Source: Phenylobacterium sp.
Lineage (GTDB): Bacteria; Pseudomonadota; Alphaproteobacteria; Caulobacterales; Caulobacteraceae
Assembly: GCF_030698145.1 (NCBI RefSeq)
Contig: NZ_JAUYNW010000025.1
Coordinates: forward strand, 1 to 64,000
Direction of reading: 5' to 3'
Length of the DNA stretch: 64,000 nucleotides
The translations under genes were made by a program, and so were the position numbers. Each line of letters begins with the position of its first letter. Positions within the stretch are counted from its first letter, which is position 1. The notes beneath the pieces are model-generated. The model was not told the DNA's origin. It saw nothing but the letters and a program-made list of their open reading frames with translations, and made no database searches. Shown one piece after another: positions 8,649 through 15,905 of this stretch.

Positions 8649-9206
8649 ATGACCGATCTCTCAGCCGACATCGCCGCCCTGCCCGACAAGAGCTTGCTCG
8701 TGCTCGACGACGACGCCCCTTTGCGCACCCGCCTGGGGCGCGCCCTGGAGCAGCGCGGCTTCGAGCCCGTCCTGGTGGGCAGCGTCAGCGAGGCCCTGGC
8801 CGCGGTGAAGGCCCACCCCCCGGCCTACGCCGTGCTGGACATGCGGTTGGAGGACGGGACCGGCCTGAAGGTTGTGGAGGCGGTGCGCGACGCTCGCGCC
8901 GACGCCAAGGTGATCATGCTGACCGGCTACGGCAATATCGCCACCGCTGTGGCGGCCGTGAAGTCCGGGGCCATCGACTACCTCTCCAAGCCCGCCGACG
9001 CCGACGACGTGGCCCGCGCCCTGCTGGCCCGGAAGGACGAGTCACCGCCGCCGCCCGATAACCCCATGAGCGCCGACCGCGTGCGGTGGGAGCACATCCA
9101 GCGGGTCTATGAGCTGTGCGGGCACAATGTGTCGGAGACCGCGCGGCGTCTGAACATGCACCGCCGGACCCTGCAGCGGATCCTCGCCAAGCGGGCGCCG
9201 AGATAG
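8649..9206 (+). CDS. regA: RegA/PrrA/ActR-type response regulator
   Basis: A 185-residue regulator from the ATG at 8649, which has CGGAGG a few bases upstream; an earlier in-frame start at 8574 lies in the intergenic region. The receiver domain (about 14-130) has the acidic pocket LDDDAP, the phospho-acceptor Asp in VLDMRLEDG, and the Lys in LSKPAD. The short C-terminal Fis-type helix-turn-helix (VSETARRLNMHRRTLQRIL) is the near-invariant RegA DNA-binding element. It is the partner of the preceding kinase; RegA proteins control respiration, carbon fixation and related energy genes according to redox state. Confidence 0.93.
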   Translation: MTDLSADIAALPDKSLLVLDDDAPLRTRLGRALEQRGFEPVLVGSVSEALAAVKAHPPAYAVLDMRLEDGTGLKVVEAVRDARADAKVIMLTGYGNIATAVAAVKSGAIDYLSKPADADDVARALLARKDESPPPPDNPMSADRVRWEHIQRVYELCGHNVSETARRLNMHRRTLQRILAKRAPR

Positions 9207-9217
9207 GGAACTCCTAG

Positions 9218-9352
9218 ATCCTCCCCTTCTGGGGCAGGTGGCGCGTCGCCTCTATCGGCGACGTGACGGAGGAGGTTGCCGCCCACAAGCAAGAGTCAAA
9301 GTCCCCCTCAGTCAGCTCCGCTGACAGCTCCCCCAAGAGGGGAGCATCTGGG
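9218..9352. repeat. Composite repeat (family C then family A) at a convergent junction
   Basis: A family C element (about 9218-9280; TCCTCCCC, GGTGGCGCGTC, ATCGGCGACGTG) is followed by a family A element (9290-9352; GAGTCAAAGTCCCC to GGGGAGCATCTGG) with a GTCAGC/GCTGAC hairpin. It lies between the 3' ends of regA and mmcB. Confidence 0.8.
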
Positions 9353-9359
9353 ACGGGCG

Positions 9360-9815
9360 CTAGCCCTCGAGTTGGGTGACCACCACGCCGGCGGCGCGCA
9401 TGGCCGCCAGGCGGCCGAAGGCGATGGTCAGGGCCTTGCGCCGCGCGCCGGTCAGCGGCGCCACGGGCGCTTCGCGCAGCACCGCACCGCCGAAGCCGTC
9501 GCAGACGATCAGCCCCGGTTCCTCCGGCAGGATCTCGCGCGGGAACTCCGGGGCCACGGCGAAGGCGAACCGGTCGCAATAGGGCATGTACTCATGCCAC
9601 TTGCGGTCGACGCGGTAGTCCTCCAGCCCGGACTTCACCTCGATGATCACGATCTCGCCCCTGGGCGACAGGGCCATCAGGTCGGCGCGCCGGCCGTTGG
9701 GCAGGGTGACCTCGGCCAACGGGGCATAGCCCAGGTCAGCCAGCAGCCGCGCCGCGCCGCGGGTAACGGCGGCGGTGATCTCGGGCCGGGTGACGGTGAC
9801 GATGGTGACGCCCAT
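9360..9815 (-). CDS. mmcB: MmcB-type DNA repair protein (putative nuclease)
   Basis: A 151-residue protein matching MmcB, an SOS-induced gene linked to mitomycin C resistance in Caulobacter. The fold is PD-(D/E)XK-like: RRADLMALSPRGEIVIIEVKSG carries the Asp, the IxExK core and the following strand, and the C-terminal half is a helical tail. The start was set at the ATG at 9815 (MGVTIVTVT) because a GTTC-N7-GTTC LexA box lies 13 bp upstream; a longer frame to 9851 would read through this box. Induction by DNA damage is therefore predicted directly from the sequence. Confidence 0.85.
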   Translation of the reverse strand: MGVTIVTVTRPEITAAVTRGAARLLADLGYAPLAEVTLPNGRRADLMALSPRGEIVIIEVKSGLEDYRVDRKWHEYMPYCDRFAFAVAPEFPREILPEEPGLIVCDGFGGAVLREAPVAPLTGARRKALTIAFGRLAAMRAAGVVVTQLEG

Positions 9816-9827
9816 GCCGGAATTTAT

Positions 9828-9842
9828 GTTCCGGCTTCGTTC
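9828..9842. promoter_or_regulatory. LexA (SOS) box of mmcB
   Basis: GTTCCGGCTTCGTTC is an exact match to the alphaproteobacterial LexA operator GTTC-N7-GTTC. It ends 13 bp before the mmcB start codon at 9815, a position expected to block transcription until DNA damage. Confidence 0.85.
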
Positions 9843-9876
9843 CGGACGCAAGTCTTCCGGAGACCGAGCAGGCGCC

Positions 9877-10425
9877 TCAGTTCTTGGCGGGTTGGGGGAA
9901 TTCGAGGCGCGTGGCGTCGTAGCCGAGCTGCTTCACCCGCGTCACGGCCTGGGCCTTGATCGTCGCGGGCAGGGTCGGGCGCTGGGACATCAGCCACATG
10001 GCCCGGCCGCCGGGGGTGCCGAGGATCAGCCAACCCTGGTCGGGACGGTGGTCCAGCACCCAGTATTCCTGGCGCACCAAGCCGTTGAAGAAGGTCATCT
10101 GCAGCTTGGCGTTGGTCTTGGGGTCGATGACCTTGGCCTTGGCCTTCCACTCGGTGGCCGGGGCGGCGAGCGAGCCCTTGTGGCAGGCCTGGACGACGGT
10201 GAACCCGTCGCCGGACCGCACCCAGTCCGAGGTGCCGCCCTGGCAGCCGGTCTGCACCTTATTGGGCAGGCGCGCGACCTCATACCAGCGCCCGGTCATC
10301 CGGGTCAGCTCGATCCGCTCGGTCGGCGGCGGCGGCGCGGCCATGGCCGGGACCACGGCGAGGCACGCCGCGGCGAAGGCGACGCAGGCGGCGACGAAGG
10401 CGAGGGAGAGGCTCGGAAGGCGCAT
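9877..10425 (-). CDS. Lipocalin (Blc-like) with signal peptide
   Basis: A 182-residue protein from the ATG at 10425. Residues 1-29 form a signal peptide (hydrophobic core, cleavage near AMAAP). The mature protein starts with the first lipocalin motif, MTGRWYEVARLPN (GxWYE), and runs through strands such as TFFNGLVRQEYWVLDHRPDQGWLILG, typical of bacterial lipocalins that bind lipids in the periplasm or outer membrane. Two Cys (TGCQGG, VQACHK) may form a disulfide. There is no lipobox, so it is probably soluble. Lies downstream of the first diiron gene but separated from it by a terminator-like hairpin. Confidence 0.85.
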   Translation of the reverse strand: MRLPSLSLAFVAACVAFAAACLAVVPAMAAPPPPTERIELTRMTGRWYEVARLPNKVQTGCQGGTSDWVRSGDGFTVVQACHKGSLAAPATEWKAKAKVIDPKTNAKLQMTFFNGLVRQEYWVLDHRPDQGWLILGTPGGRAMWLMSQRPTLPATIKAQAVTRVKQLGYDATRLEFPQPAKN

Positions 10426-10457
10426 GGGCTGTATGGCTAACCCTTCGTTGGAGAAAT

Positions 10458-10487
10458 GAAAACGCCCGCGGACCTTGCCGGCGGGCG
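10458..10487 (-). terminator. Terminator after diiron gene 1
   Basis: CGCCCGC (463-469 of this kilobase, 10463-10469) pairs with GCGGGCG (10481-10487). On the minus strand the stem is followed by UUUUC from the complement of GAAAA. It lies 28 bp past the stop of the leftward gene ending at 10515. Confidence 0.6.
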
Positions 10488-10514
10488 CATGAACCCCATC
10501 CGAACGAAAAAGGG

Positions 10515-11642
10515 CTATTCCGCGGCGATCGAGATCGCCTTTGCGGCGCGATCCTTGAAATTGATCTCCTGCAGATAGCGGATGCCTTCCTCGGCGATGT
10601 CGTCGCCGACCATCCGCTCGCCCTCGGCGGCCAGCTCCTCCATGTCGACGTACATGGCGTAGAACCCCATGGTCCGCTCGGTGATCAGGCCGGCGTTGAG
10701 CAGGGTCTTGATGAGCACCCGGAAGATGTTGGTCTCGCCCCGCATCTTGCGGTTCGGGTCGCGCGACTTCCGCCGCTCGACAATGTCGGCGATCACCCGC
10801 TCGGGATCGAGGCCGAAGCGCGAATAGATCGCCTGCTGCTGCACCGGCGAGCCCTGGTTGAACAGCAGCGACTGGGCGCAGTGGGCGGCCCAGTCTTCCA
10901 TGATGTTGCGCTCGGCCTGGGACATCTGCGGCACCGTGCGGTCGGCCCAAATCTTCCCGAACTTATGGTGGAAGGCCTCGTCGGTCATGACCAGCTGGAA
11001 CAGCTTCTTGGCCAGGGGGTCGCGATTGTGCTTGTAGCCGTTGGCGAAGGCGCCCATGGCCAGGCCCTCGACCAGCATCTGCATGCCGATGATCTTCTTA
11101 TAGACCTCCGGCGCGTCGATGATCTCCACCAGCAGGGCCTTCAGCGCCGCGCCGCATTCCACCGGCCGGCCCCAGCGGGCCTTGACGTACTTGGCGAAGG
11201 CGGTGACGTGGCGGGCCTCTTCGCGGGTCTGGTTGGCGGCGTATTCCTGGGCGCCCTGGTCCAGCAGCACGTGGCAGAGGCTGGCCGACAGGTTCAGCGC
11301 GCCCTGCTCGCCATGCAGGATCGAGGAGAAGTTCCAGAGCTGCATGTGGTTGATGAAGGCGATGCGTTCCTTCGGGTCCTTCAGGGTCTGCGCCACATAG
11401 GGCAGGCGGAGCGTCGGGTTGAGCTCCTCCGGCGTCATGGCCTCGTTTTCCATGTCGAAGGGGGTGTCGAAGTCGATGTATTTCTTGTCGAGCGGGTCCC
11501 AGAAGTGGTCGTGGGTCGCCGAGATGATCTTGTCGAAGGCGGTGGAGCGGTCGCCGTAGCGGTCGAGCGCCAGCATGGACTCGAAGTCGTCGGGCGCCAC
11601 CGCGCCGTACATGACGTCCTTGGTGATGTTGCCATCGGCCAT
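10515..11642 (-). CDS. Ferritin-like diiron protein, paralogue 1
   Basis: A 375-residue soluble protein, one of three close paralogues here. It keeps all ligands of an R2-like four-helix diiron site: Glu in HGEQGALN, E-x-x-H in REEARHVTAF, Glu in LVEGLAMGAF, and E-x-x-H in TDEAFHHKFG. The first and second Glu are 30 residues apart and so are the third and fourth, close to ribonucleotide reductase R2 spacing. The extra His ligand of AurF is absent. An O2-activating oxygenase or desaturase role is inferred; the substrate is unknown. The start is placed at the second ATG (11642), because the first (11648) lies only 2 nt from GGAGG. A TGACGCGAGCGTCA operator lies 95 bp upstream. Confidence 0.8.
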   Translation of the reverse strand: MADGNITKDVMYGAVAPDDFESMLALDRYGDRSTAFDKIISATHDHFWDPLDKKYIDFDTPFDMENEAMTPEELNPTLRLPYVAQTLKDPKERIAFINHMQLWNFSSILHGEQGALNLSASLCHVLLDQGAQEYAANQTREEARHVTAFAKYVKARWGRPVECGAALKALLVEIIDAPEVYKKIIGMQMLVEGLAMGAFANGYKHNRDPLAKKLFQLVMTDEAFHHKFGKIWADRTVPQMSQAERNIMEDWAAHCAQSLLFNQGSPVQQQAIYSRFGLDPERVIADIVERRKSRDPNRKMRGETNIFRVLIKTLLNAGLITERTMGFYAMYVDMEELAAEGERMVGDDIAEEGIRYLQEINFKDRAAKAISIAAE

Positions 11643-11723
11643 CGCCATATCCTCCGCGAAATATCGTCGCCCATCTGAAGCGGGCGCTTGAATATGGCGG
11701 GAGGATCGCGCTGAACGGTTCAG

Positions 11724-11750
11724 GCGTCAAAGAATATGACGCGAGCGTCA
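11724..11750. promoter_or_regulatory. TGACG palindrome operator upstream of diiron gene 1
   Basis: TGACGCGAGCGTCA at 11737-11750 is a palindrome with a 2-bp centre. A further half-site GCGTCA lies at 11724-11729, 7 bp away. On the minus strand this half-site reads TTTGACGC, a good -35 element for the Caulobacter housekeeping sigma factor (TTGACGS), with GCGCGATC 12 bp on as a partial -10. The same palindrome occurs at three other promoters. Confidence 0.75.
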
Positions 11751-11781
11751 GTATTCGAACTTAGTTTGGTTGGGGCCCCGC

Positions 11782-12783
11782 ATGAGCAAAGATCCGTTCG
11801 AAATTATCGCAAAGTCGCACCGCGATTCTGCGCGTTCAGCGTTGGCGGCGCTTGGGTCCGCGCCGATCAAGACGATCGATCCGGTCTATGGCGGCGCTTC
11901 GGGCGCGTCGATCTTTCGCGTCGAGGCGGGCGGCGAGCGCTTTCTGATGCGCGTCGAGGGACCTGCAAGCCCGCTGCTTCCGCGCAATCCGCACCGGCAC
12001 GCCTGCACACATCTCGCCGCCGACGCCGGCGTCGCCCCAGCGGTCCACTATCTCGACGAGACGAGCGGAGTCGTGGTGACAGACTTCGTGGAACAGCGAC
12101 CGCTGCACTCGTTTCCCGGCGGCGCCAGCGCCCTGGCCCGGGCTGTCGGAGACTTGCTGAGACGACTGCAGACCGCGCCAGCGTTTCCACAGCTTGTCTA
12201 CTATCCGGACCTCCTCACGCGAATGCTCGGTCGGCTGCGCGAAGCCGGCATCTTCGCAAGTGGCCTGCTTGATGAGCACGTCGCACGGCTCGCAACCATC
12301 CGCGCCGTCCTCGATCGGGAGACGACAAGCCTGGTCTCCAGCCATAACGACCCACACTCAGGCAACATCCTGTTCGATGGAGCGCGCCTCTGGCTGATCG
12401 ACTGGGAGGCGGCCTATCGCAATCATCCACTCGTCGACGTGGCCATCGCGCTCGACAACCTTGCGGCTTCCCCGGACCTGGAAGACGCACTTCTTGGGGC
12501 CTGGCTCGGGCGGCGTGCGGATGAGGAGATTCGCGCCCAGCTGGCGCTCGTGCGCCCCCTCACCCGGCTCTACTATGCATGCTTCCTGCTCAACGCTGCC
12601 GCAACCGAACCGCAGGCAACGGCTGGCGACGACCTTTCATCGCCCAGCATTGGCGAGTTCCAGCAGGCCTTGCTCGACGGGCGCCTTAAGCCGAACACAC
12701 CAAAAGCCATGCACAGGCTGGGCAAGATGTACCTGAACGGGTTCCTCACCGGCGCGCCTACGCCCGCGCTGTCGGTGGCGTGA
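11782..12783 (+). CDS. Choline/aminoglycoside kinase-like phosphotransferase
   Basis: A 333-residue protein from the ATG at 11782; a TTG at 11770 is possible but weak. It has the protein-kinase-like (APH/choline kinase) fold: a nucleotide loop near YGGASGASIFRV, the Lys/Arg strand FLMRVEG, the catalytic loop SHNDPHSGNILF, and the metal Asp in LWLIDWEAAYRNHPLVDVA. It phosphorylates a small alcohol or sugar, identity unknown; choline or ethanolamine is possible. Early codons (AAA, GAT, GAA, ATT, GCA, TCT) are far less GC-biased in third position than those of its neighbours, suggesting recent acquisition between two diiron paralogues. Confidence 0.8.
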   Translation: MSKDPFEIIAKSHRDSARSALAALGSAPIKTIDPVYGGASGASIFRVEAGGERFLMRVEGPASPLLPRNPHRHACTHLAADAGVAPAVHYLDETSGVVVTDFVEQRPLHSFPGGASALARAVGDLLRRLQTAPAFPQLVYYPDLLTRMLGRLREAGIFASGLLDEHVARLATIRAVLDRETTSLVSSHNDPHSGNILFDGARLWLIDWEAAYRNHPLVDVAIALDNLAASPDLEDALLGAWLGRRADEEIRAQLALVRPLTRLYYACFLLNAAATEPQATAGDDLSSPSIGEFQQALLDGRLKPNTPKAMHRLGKMYLNGFLTGAPTPALSVA

Positions 12784-12800
12784 AGCTTCGATGACGTGGC

Positions 12801-12854
12801 CGGACTTCCCCACCCGGGCGGCTACGCCGCCGTCCCTCCCCACAAGGAGGAGGG
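12801..12854. repeat. Family B palindromic repeat at a convergent junction
   Basis: A 54-bp element from CGGACTTCCCC through GGGCGGC/GCCGCC arms to CACAAGGAGGAGGG. It is almost identical to 28191-28244. It lies between the convergent phosphotransferase and diiron gene 2. Confidence 0.8.
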
Positions 12855-12863
12855 AGGCCCGCC

Positions 12864-13994
12864 CTACTCCGCCGCGATCGAGACGTTCGCCGCGACGCGG
12901 TCCTTGAAGTTGATCTTCTGGAGGTACTTGATCCCCTCCTCGGCGATGTCGTCGCCGACCATCTTGTCGCCCTCCGCCTTCAGCTCCTCCATGTCGACAT
13001 ACATGCCGTAGAAGGCCCGGGTGCGGTCGGTGATGATGCCGGCGTTGAGCAGGGTCTTGATGAGCACGCGGAAGATGTTGCTGGCTTCCTTCATGTCCTC
13101 GCGGCGCGCCTCGTCGGTGGCGATGAGCTGGATCTCCTCCAGGACGCGGGCCGGATCGAGGCCGAACTCCTCATAGAGGGCGACCTGTTCCGAGGGCGAG
13201 ACCAGGTTGAACAGCAGGACCTGGAAGCAGTGGGCGGCCCAGTCCTCGACAATGATGTGCTCGGCTTCGCTCAGCTTGGGGATGGTGCGGTCGGCCCAGA
13301 TCTTCCCGAACTTGTGGTGGAAGGCCTCGTCGGTCATCACGAGCTGCATGAGCTGGCGGCCGAGCGGGTCGTTGAGCTTCTGGTAGAAGGTGGCGAAGGC
13401 GCCCATGGCCAGGCCCTCCACCAGCATCTGCATGCCGATGATCTTCTTGTAGACCTCGGGGCTGCCGATGATGTCGACCAGCAGGTCCTGCAGCACCTTG
13501 CTGCACTCGATCGGCCGGCCCCAGCGGGCCTTGATGTATTTGGCGAAAGCCGTGACGTGGCGGGCCTCTTCGCGGGTCTGGTTGGCGGCGTATTCCTGCG
13601 CGCCCTGGTCCAGCAGCACGTGGCACAGGCTGGCCGACAGGTTCAGCGCGCCCTGCTCGCCGTGCAGGATCGAGGAGAAGGAATAGAGCAGCGACTTGTT
13701 GAGGAACTGGGCGCGGAGCGCCGGCGTGTTCAGCTTCTCCTTCACATAGTCGGTCTGCAGGGCCGCGCTGAGTTCCTCGGGCATCAGGGCGTCGTTCTCC
13801 ATGTCCCAGGAGGCGGAGAAGTCGATGTATTTCGGGTCCAGCGGATCCCAGAAGTGGTCGTGGGTGGCCGAGATGATCTTGTCGAAAGCGGTCGAGCGAT
13901 TGTTGTAGCGGTCGAGGTCCAGCATGGACTCGAAGTCGTCCGGCGCCACCGCGTCGTAGATCAGGTCCTTGGTGATGTTGCCGTCGGCGGCCAT
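12864..13994 (-). CDS. Ferritin-like diiron protein, paralogue 2
   Basis: A 376-residue paralogue beginning MAADGNITKD, with GGAGG 5 nt before the ATG at 13994. Predicted iron ligands are E113 (HGEQ), E143 and H146 (EEARH), E193 (LVEG) and E223 and H226 (DEAFHH). Long stretches are almost identical in the other two copies, including SATHDHFWDP, SLCHVLLDQGAQEYAANQT and the C-terminal SIAAE, while residues about 60-105 and 245-310 vary, as expected if copies have different substrates or partners. A diiron oxygenase role is inferred from the site. The regulatory palindrome TGACGCACCCGTCA lies 67 bp upstream. Confidence 0.82.
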   Translation of the reverse strand: MAADGNITKDLIYDAVAPDDFESMLDLDRYNNRSTAFDKIISATHDHFWDPLDPKYIDFSASWDMENDALMPEELSAALQTDYVKEKLNTPALRAQFLNKSLLYSFSSILHGEQGALNLSASLCHVLLDQGAQEYAANQTREEARHVTAFAKYIKARWGRPIECSKVLQDLLVDIIGSPEVYKKIIGMQMLVEGLAMGAFATFYQKLNDPLGRQLMQLVMTDEAFHHKFGKIWADRTIPKLSEAEHIIVEDWAAHCFQVLLFNLVSPSEQVALYEEFGLDPARVLEEIQLIATDEARREDMKEASNIFRVLIKTLLNAGIITDRTRAFYGMYVDMEELKAEGDKMVGDDIAEEGIKYLQKINFKDRVAANVSIAAE

Positions 13995-14046
13995 GCGATC
14001 CTCCTGGTGATCTCGTCGGCGCGAAGGTCAACACCGTCGCCAACGG

Positions 14047-14074
14047 GCGTCAAAGGAAAATGACGCACCCGTCA
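14047..14074. promoter_or_regulatory. TGACG palindrome operator upstream of diiron gene 2
   Basis: TGACGCACCCGTCA at 14061-14074 matches TGACGSNNSCGTCA with one asymmetric position. A half-site GCGTCA lies at 14047-14052, 8 bp away. On the minus strand it again reads TTTGACGC, a possible -35 element. AAGGAAAA flanks the palindrome as at diiron gene 3. Confidence 0.72.
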
Positions 14075-14087
14075 GATTTGTAATCCT

Positions 14088-14447
14088 TCAGGGGTTGGGC
14101 GTTCCGGCCCGCAGGGTCCGCAGATAGGCCACCAGGTCGTCCGCCTCCCGGCGCTCGATCTGGATGGGCGGCATCTCGCCCGACCCGTGTTGCGATATCT
14201 CGGCGAACCGCGTCTGCAGGGACAGGGTGTCGTAGCGGCTCCCAAGGTCGCGGAAGCGGGGCCCGAACGAGGCCGGTCCGTCATCCAGGCCAACCAGGTG
14301 GCATCCCGCGCACCGGCGCTCGGCGAAGGCGGCGCCGCGCTGGACCGCCGGATCGGAGCCGGCGGCCTGAAGCGGGGCGCCGGCCGCCGCGGCGCAACCG
14401 GTGAGAGCGGCCGCCAAGCCCAGTATCGCCCAAGTCCTGTCCGACAT
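14088..14447 (-). CDS. Class I c-type cytochrome, probable lipoprotein
   Basis: A 119-residue protein from the ATG at 14447 (GGAGG 6 nt upstream). The N-terminus ends in a lipobox-like LTGC (about residues 15-18), so the mature protein is probably lipid-anchored at its first Cys. One heme-attachment motif CAGCH is at about residue 47, and a likely axial Met is in SGEMPPIQI near the C-terminal helix DLVAYLRTL. It transfers electrons in the periplasm; the partner is unknown. It sits leftward between diiron genes 2 and 3, about 93 bp upstream of the operator-bearing region of gene 2, but has no operator of its own. Confidence 0.82.
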   Translation of the reverse strand: MSDRTWAILGLAAALTGCAAAAGAPLQAAGSDPAVQRGAAFAERRCAGCHLVGLDDGPASFGPRFRDLGSRYDTLSLQTRFAEISQHGSGEMPPIQIERREADDLVAYLRTLRAGTPNP

Positions 14448-14531
14448 ATCGAGCCTCCGTGAGATCGTGCGCACCATGGCGCCGATCCGCCCTCCGTGCG
14501 CCGCCAATGCGACCTCGGCGCGTCGTCGCAA

Positions 14532-14562
14532 GAAAAAGCCCGCCGGAAGATCTCCGGCGGGC
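14532..14562 (-). terminator. Intrinsic terminator after diiron gene 3
   Basis: GCCCGCCGGA (14538-14547) pairs perfectly with TCCGGCGGGC (14553-14562) around a 5-nt loop. The minus strand continues UUUUUCUU. It lies 30 bp past the stop at 14593. Confidence 0.85.
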
Positions 14563-14592
14563 GTGAGTTTTCAGAGGAAAAGGTGGTGGCTC

Positions 14593-15723
14593 CTACTCGG
14601 CGGCGATGGAGATCGCCTGGCCGACGCGGTCCTTGAAGTTGATCTCCTGGAGGTACTTGATGCCCTCCTCGGCGATATCGTCGCCGACCATGCGGTCGCC
14701 CTCGCCGCGCAGCTCCTCGATGTCGACATAGGTCGCATAGAAGGCCTTGGTGCGGTCGGTGATGATGCCGGCGTTGAGCAGGGTCTTCACCAGCACGCGG
14801 AAGATGTTGGTCTGCTCCTTCATGTTCTCGCGGCGCTGGTCGTCGTTCATGATCTCCGCCATCTCGGCGATGACCTTGTCCGGATCCAGGCCGAATTCCT
14901 CGTAGAGGTCGCGCTGCTGGGTCGGGGCCACGAGGTTGAACAGCAGGGTCTGGAAGCAGTGCGCCGCCCAGGTCTCGATGATCTCGTGCTCGGCCTCGGA
15001 CAGCTTGGGGATGGTGCGGTCGGCCCAGATCTTCCCGAACTTGTGGTGGAAGGCCTCGTCGGTCATCACCAGCTGCAGGAGCTTCTTGCCGGTCGGATCC
15101 TTGATATTGTTGAAGAAGGTGGCGAAGGCGCCCATGGCCAGGCCCTCCACCAGCATCTGCATGCCGATGATCTTCTTATAGACCTCGGGGCTGCCGATGA
15201 TGTCGATCAGCAGGGCCTTCAGGGTCGGGCCGCATTCCACCGGCCGGCCCCAGCGGGCCTTGATGTACTTGGCGAAGGCCGTGACGTGGCGGGCTTCCTC
15301 GCGGGTCTGGTTGGCGGCGTATTCCTGCGCCCCCTGGTCCTTCAGCACATGGCAGAGCGAGGCCGACAGGTTCAGCGCGCCCTGCTCGCCGTGCAGGATC
15401 GAGGAGAAGGACCGCAGCGCCGACTGGTTGACGAAGCGGACGCGGGTCTTCCAGTCGGAGAGGTGGTTGGAGACATAGTTCGTGGACATGGAGATGATCA
15501 TGTCCTCCGGCAGGAGCATCTCGTTTTCCATGTCGAAGGGCTCGTCGAAGTCGATGTACTTCTTGTCGAGCGGATCCCAGAAATGGTCGTGGGTGGCCGA
15601 AATGATCTTGTCGAAGGCCGTCGAGCGCGCGTTGTAGCGGTCCAGCTCCAGCATCGACTCGAAGTCGTCCGGCGCCACGGCGTCGTAGATGATGTCCTTG
15701 GTGATGTTGCCGTCGGCGGCCAT
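14593..15723 (-). CDS. Ferritin-like diiron protein, paralogue 3
   Basis: A 376-residue paralogue beginning MAADGNITKD at 15723, chosen by alignment with paralogue 2 and an AGAAGGA ribosome site; the longer frame to 15792 is not conserved. The complete ligand set is kept: HGEQ, EEARH, LVEG and DEAFHH. It differs most from the others at about residues 60-105 and 195-210. A strong intrinsic terminator follows. The upstream region holds the best copy of the shared operator, inside a 28-bp perfect palindrome that is also placed to control the divergent ECF sigma factor gene. Diiron oxygenase activity is inferred, not shown. Confidence 0.82.
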   Translation of the reverse strand: MAADGNITKDIIYDAVAPDDFESMLELDRYNARSTAFDKIISATHDHFWDPLDKKYIDFDEPFDMENEMLLPEDMIISMSTNYVSNHLSDWKTRVRFVNQSALRSFSSILHGEQGALNLSASLCHVLKDQGAQEYAANQTREEARHVTAFAKYIKARWGRPVECGPTLKALLIDIIGSPEVYKKIIGMQMLVEGLAMGAFATFFNNIKDPTGKKLLQLVMTDEAFHHKFGKIWADRTIPKLSEAEHEIIETWAAHCFQTLLFNLVAPTQQRDLYEEFGLDPDKVIAEMAEIMNDDQRRENMKEQTNIFRVLVKTLLNAGIITDRTKAFYATYVDIEELRGEGDRMVGDDIAEEGIKYLQEINFKDRVGQAISIAAE

Positions 15724-15804
15724 GCGCTGATCCTTCTCAGGCGGGCGCGCGCGCTGGCGGCCCACGGTTTCCTCTTGCATCGACCCTTTCAAGAGAACGC
15801 TGAT

Positions 15805-15838
15805 CAGTCAAGGAAAATGACGCCGGCGTCATTTTCCT
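15805..15838. promoter_or_regulatory. 28-bp perfect palindrome between diiron gene 3 and the sigma factor
   Basis: AGGAAAATGACGCC (15811-15824) is followed directly by its exact reverse complement (15825-15838). The core TGACGCCGGCGTCA (15818-15831) is the best of four shared operators. A half-site CAGTCA at 15805-15810 is 7 bp away and on the minus strand gives TTGACT, a possible -35 element. The core ends 95 bp from the diiron start and 75 bp from the sigma factor start. Confidence 0.85.
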
Positions 15839-15905
15839 ACCGGCCCGGTATCCTTGACGCCCCGCCGGTCGTCTTGAGCAGATGGACTTCAAGGGAGGAG
15901 CGGCG

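Noticed and set aside
10515..15723. AurF/CmlI N-oxygenase assignment for the diiron paralogues
   Set aside because: The extra His ligand four residues before the last Glu in AurF is missing, so only a general ferritin-like diiron assignment is justified.
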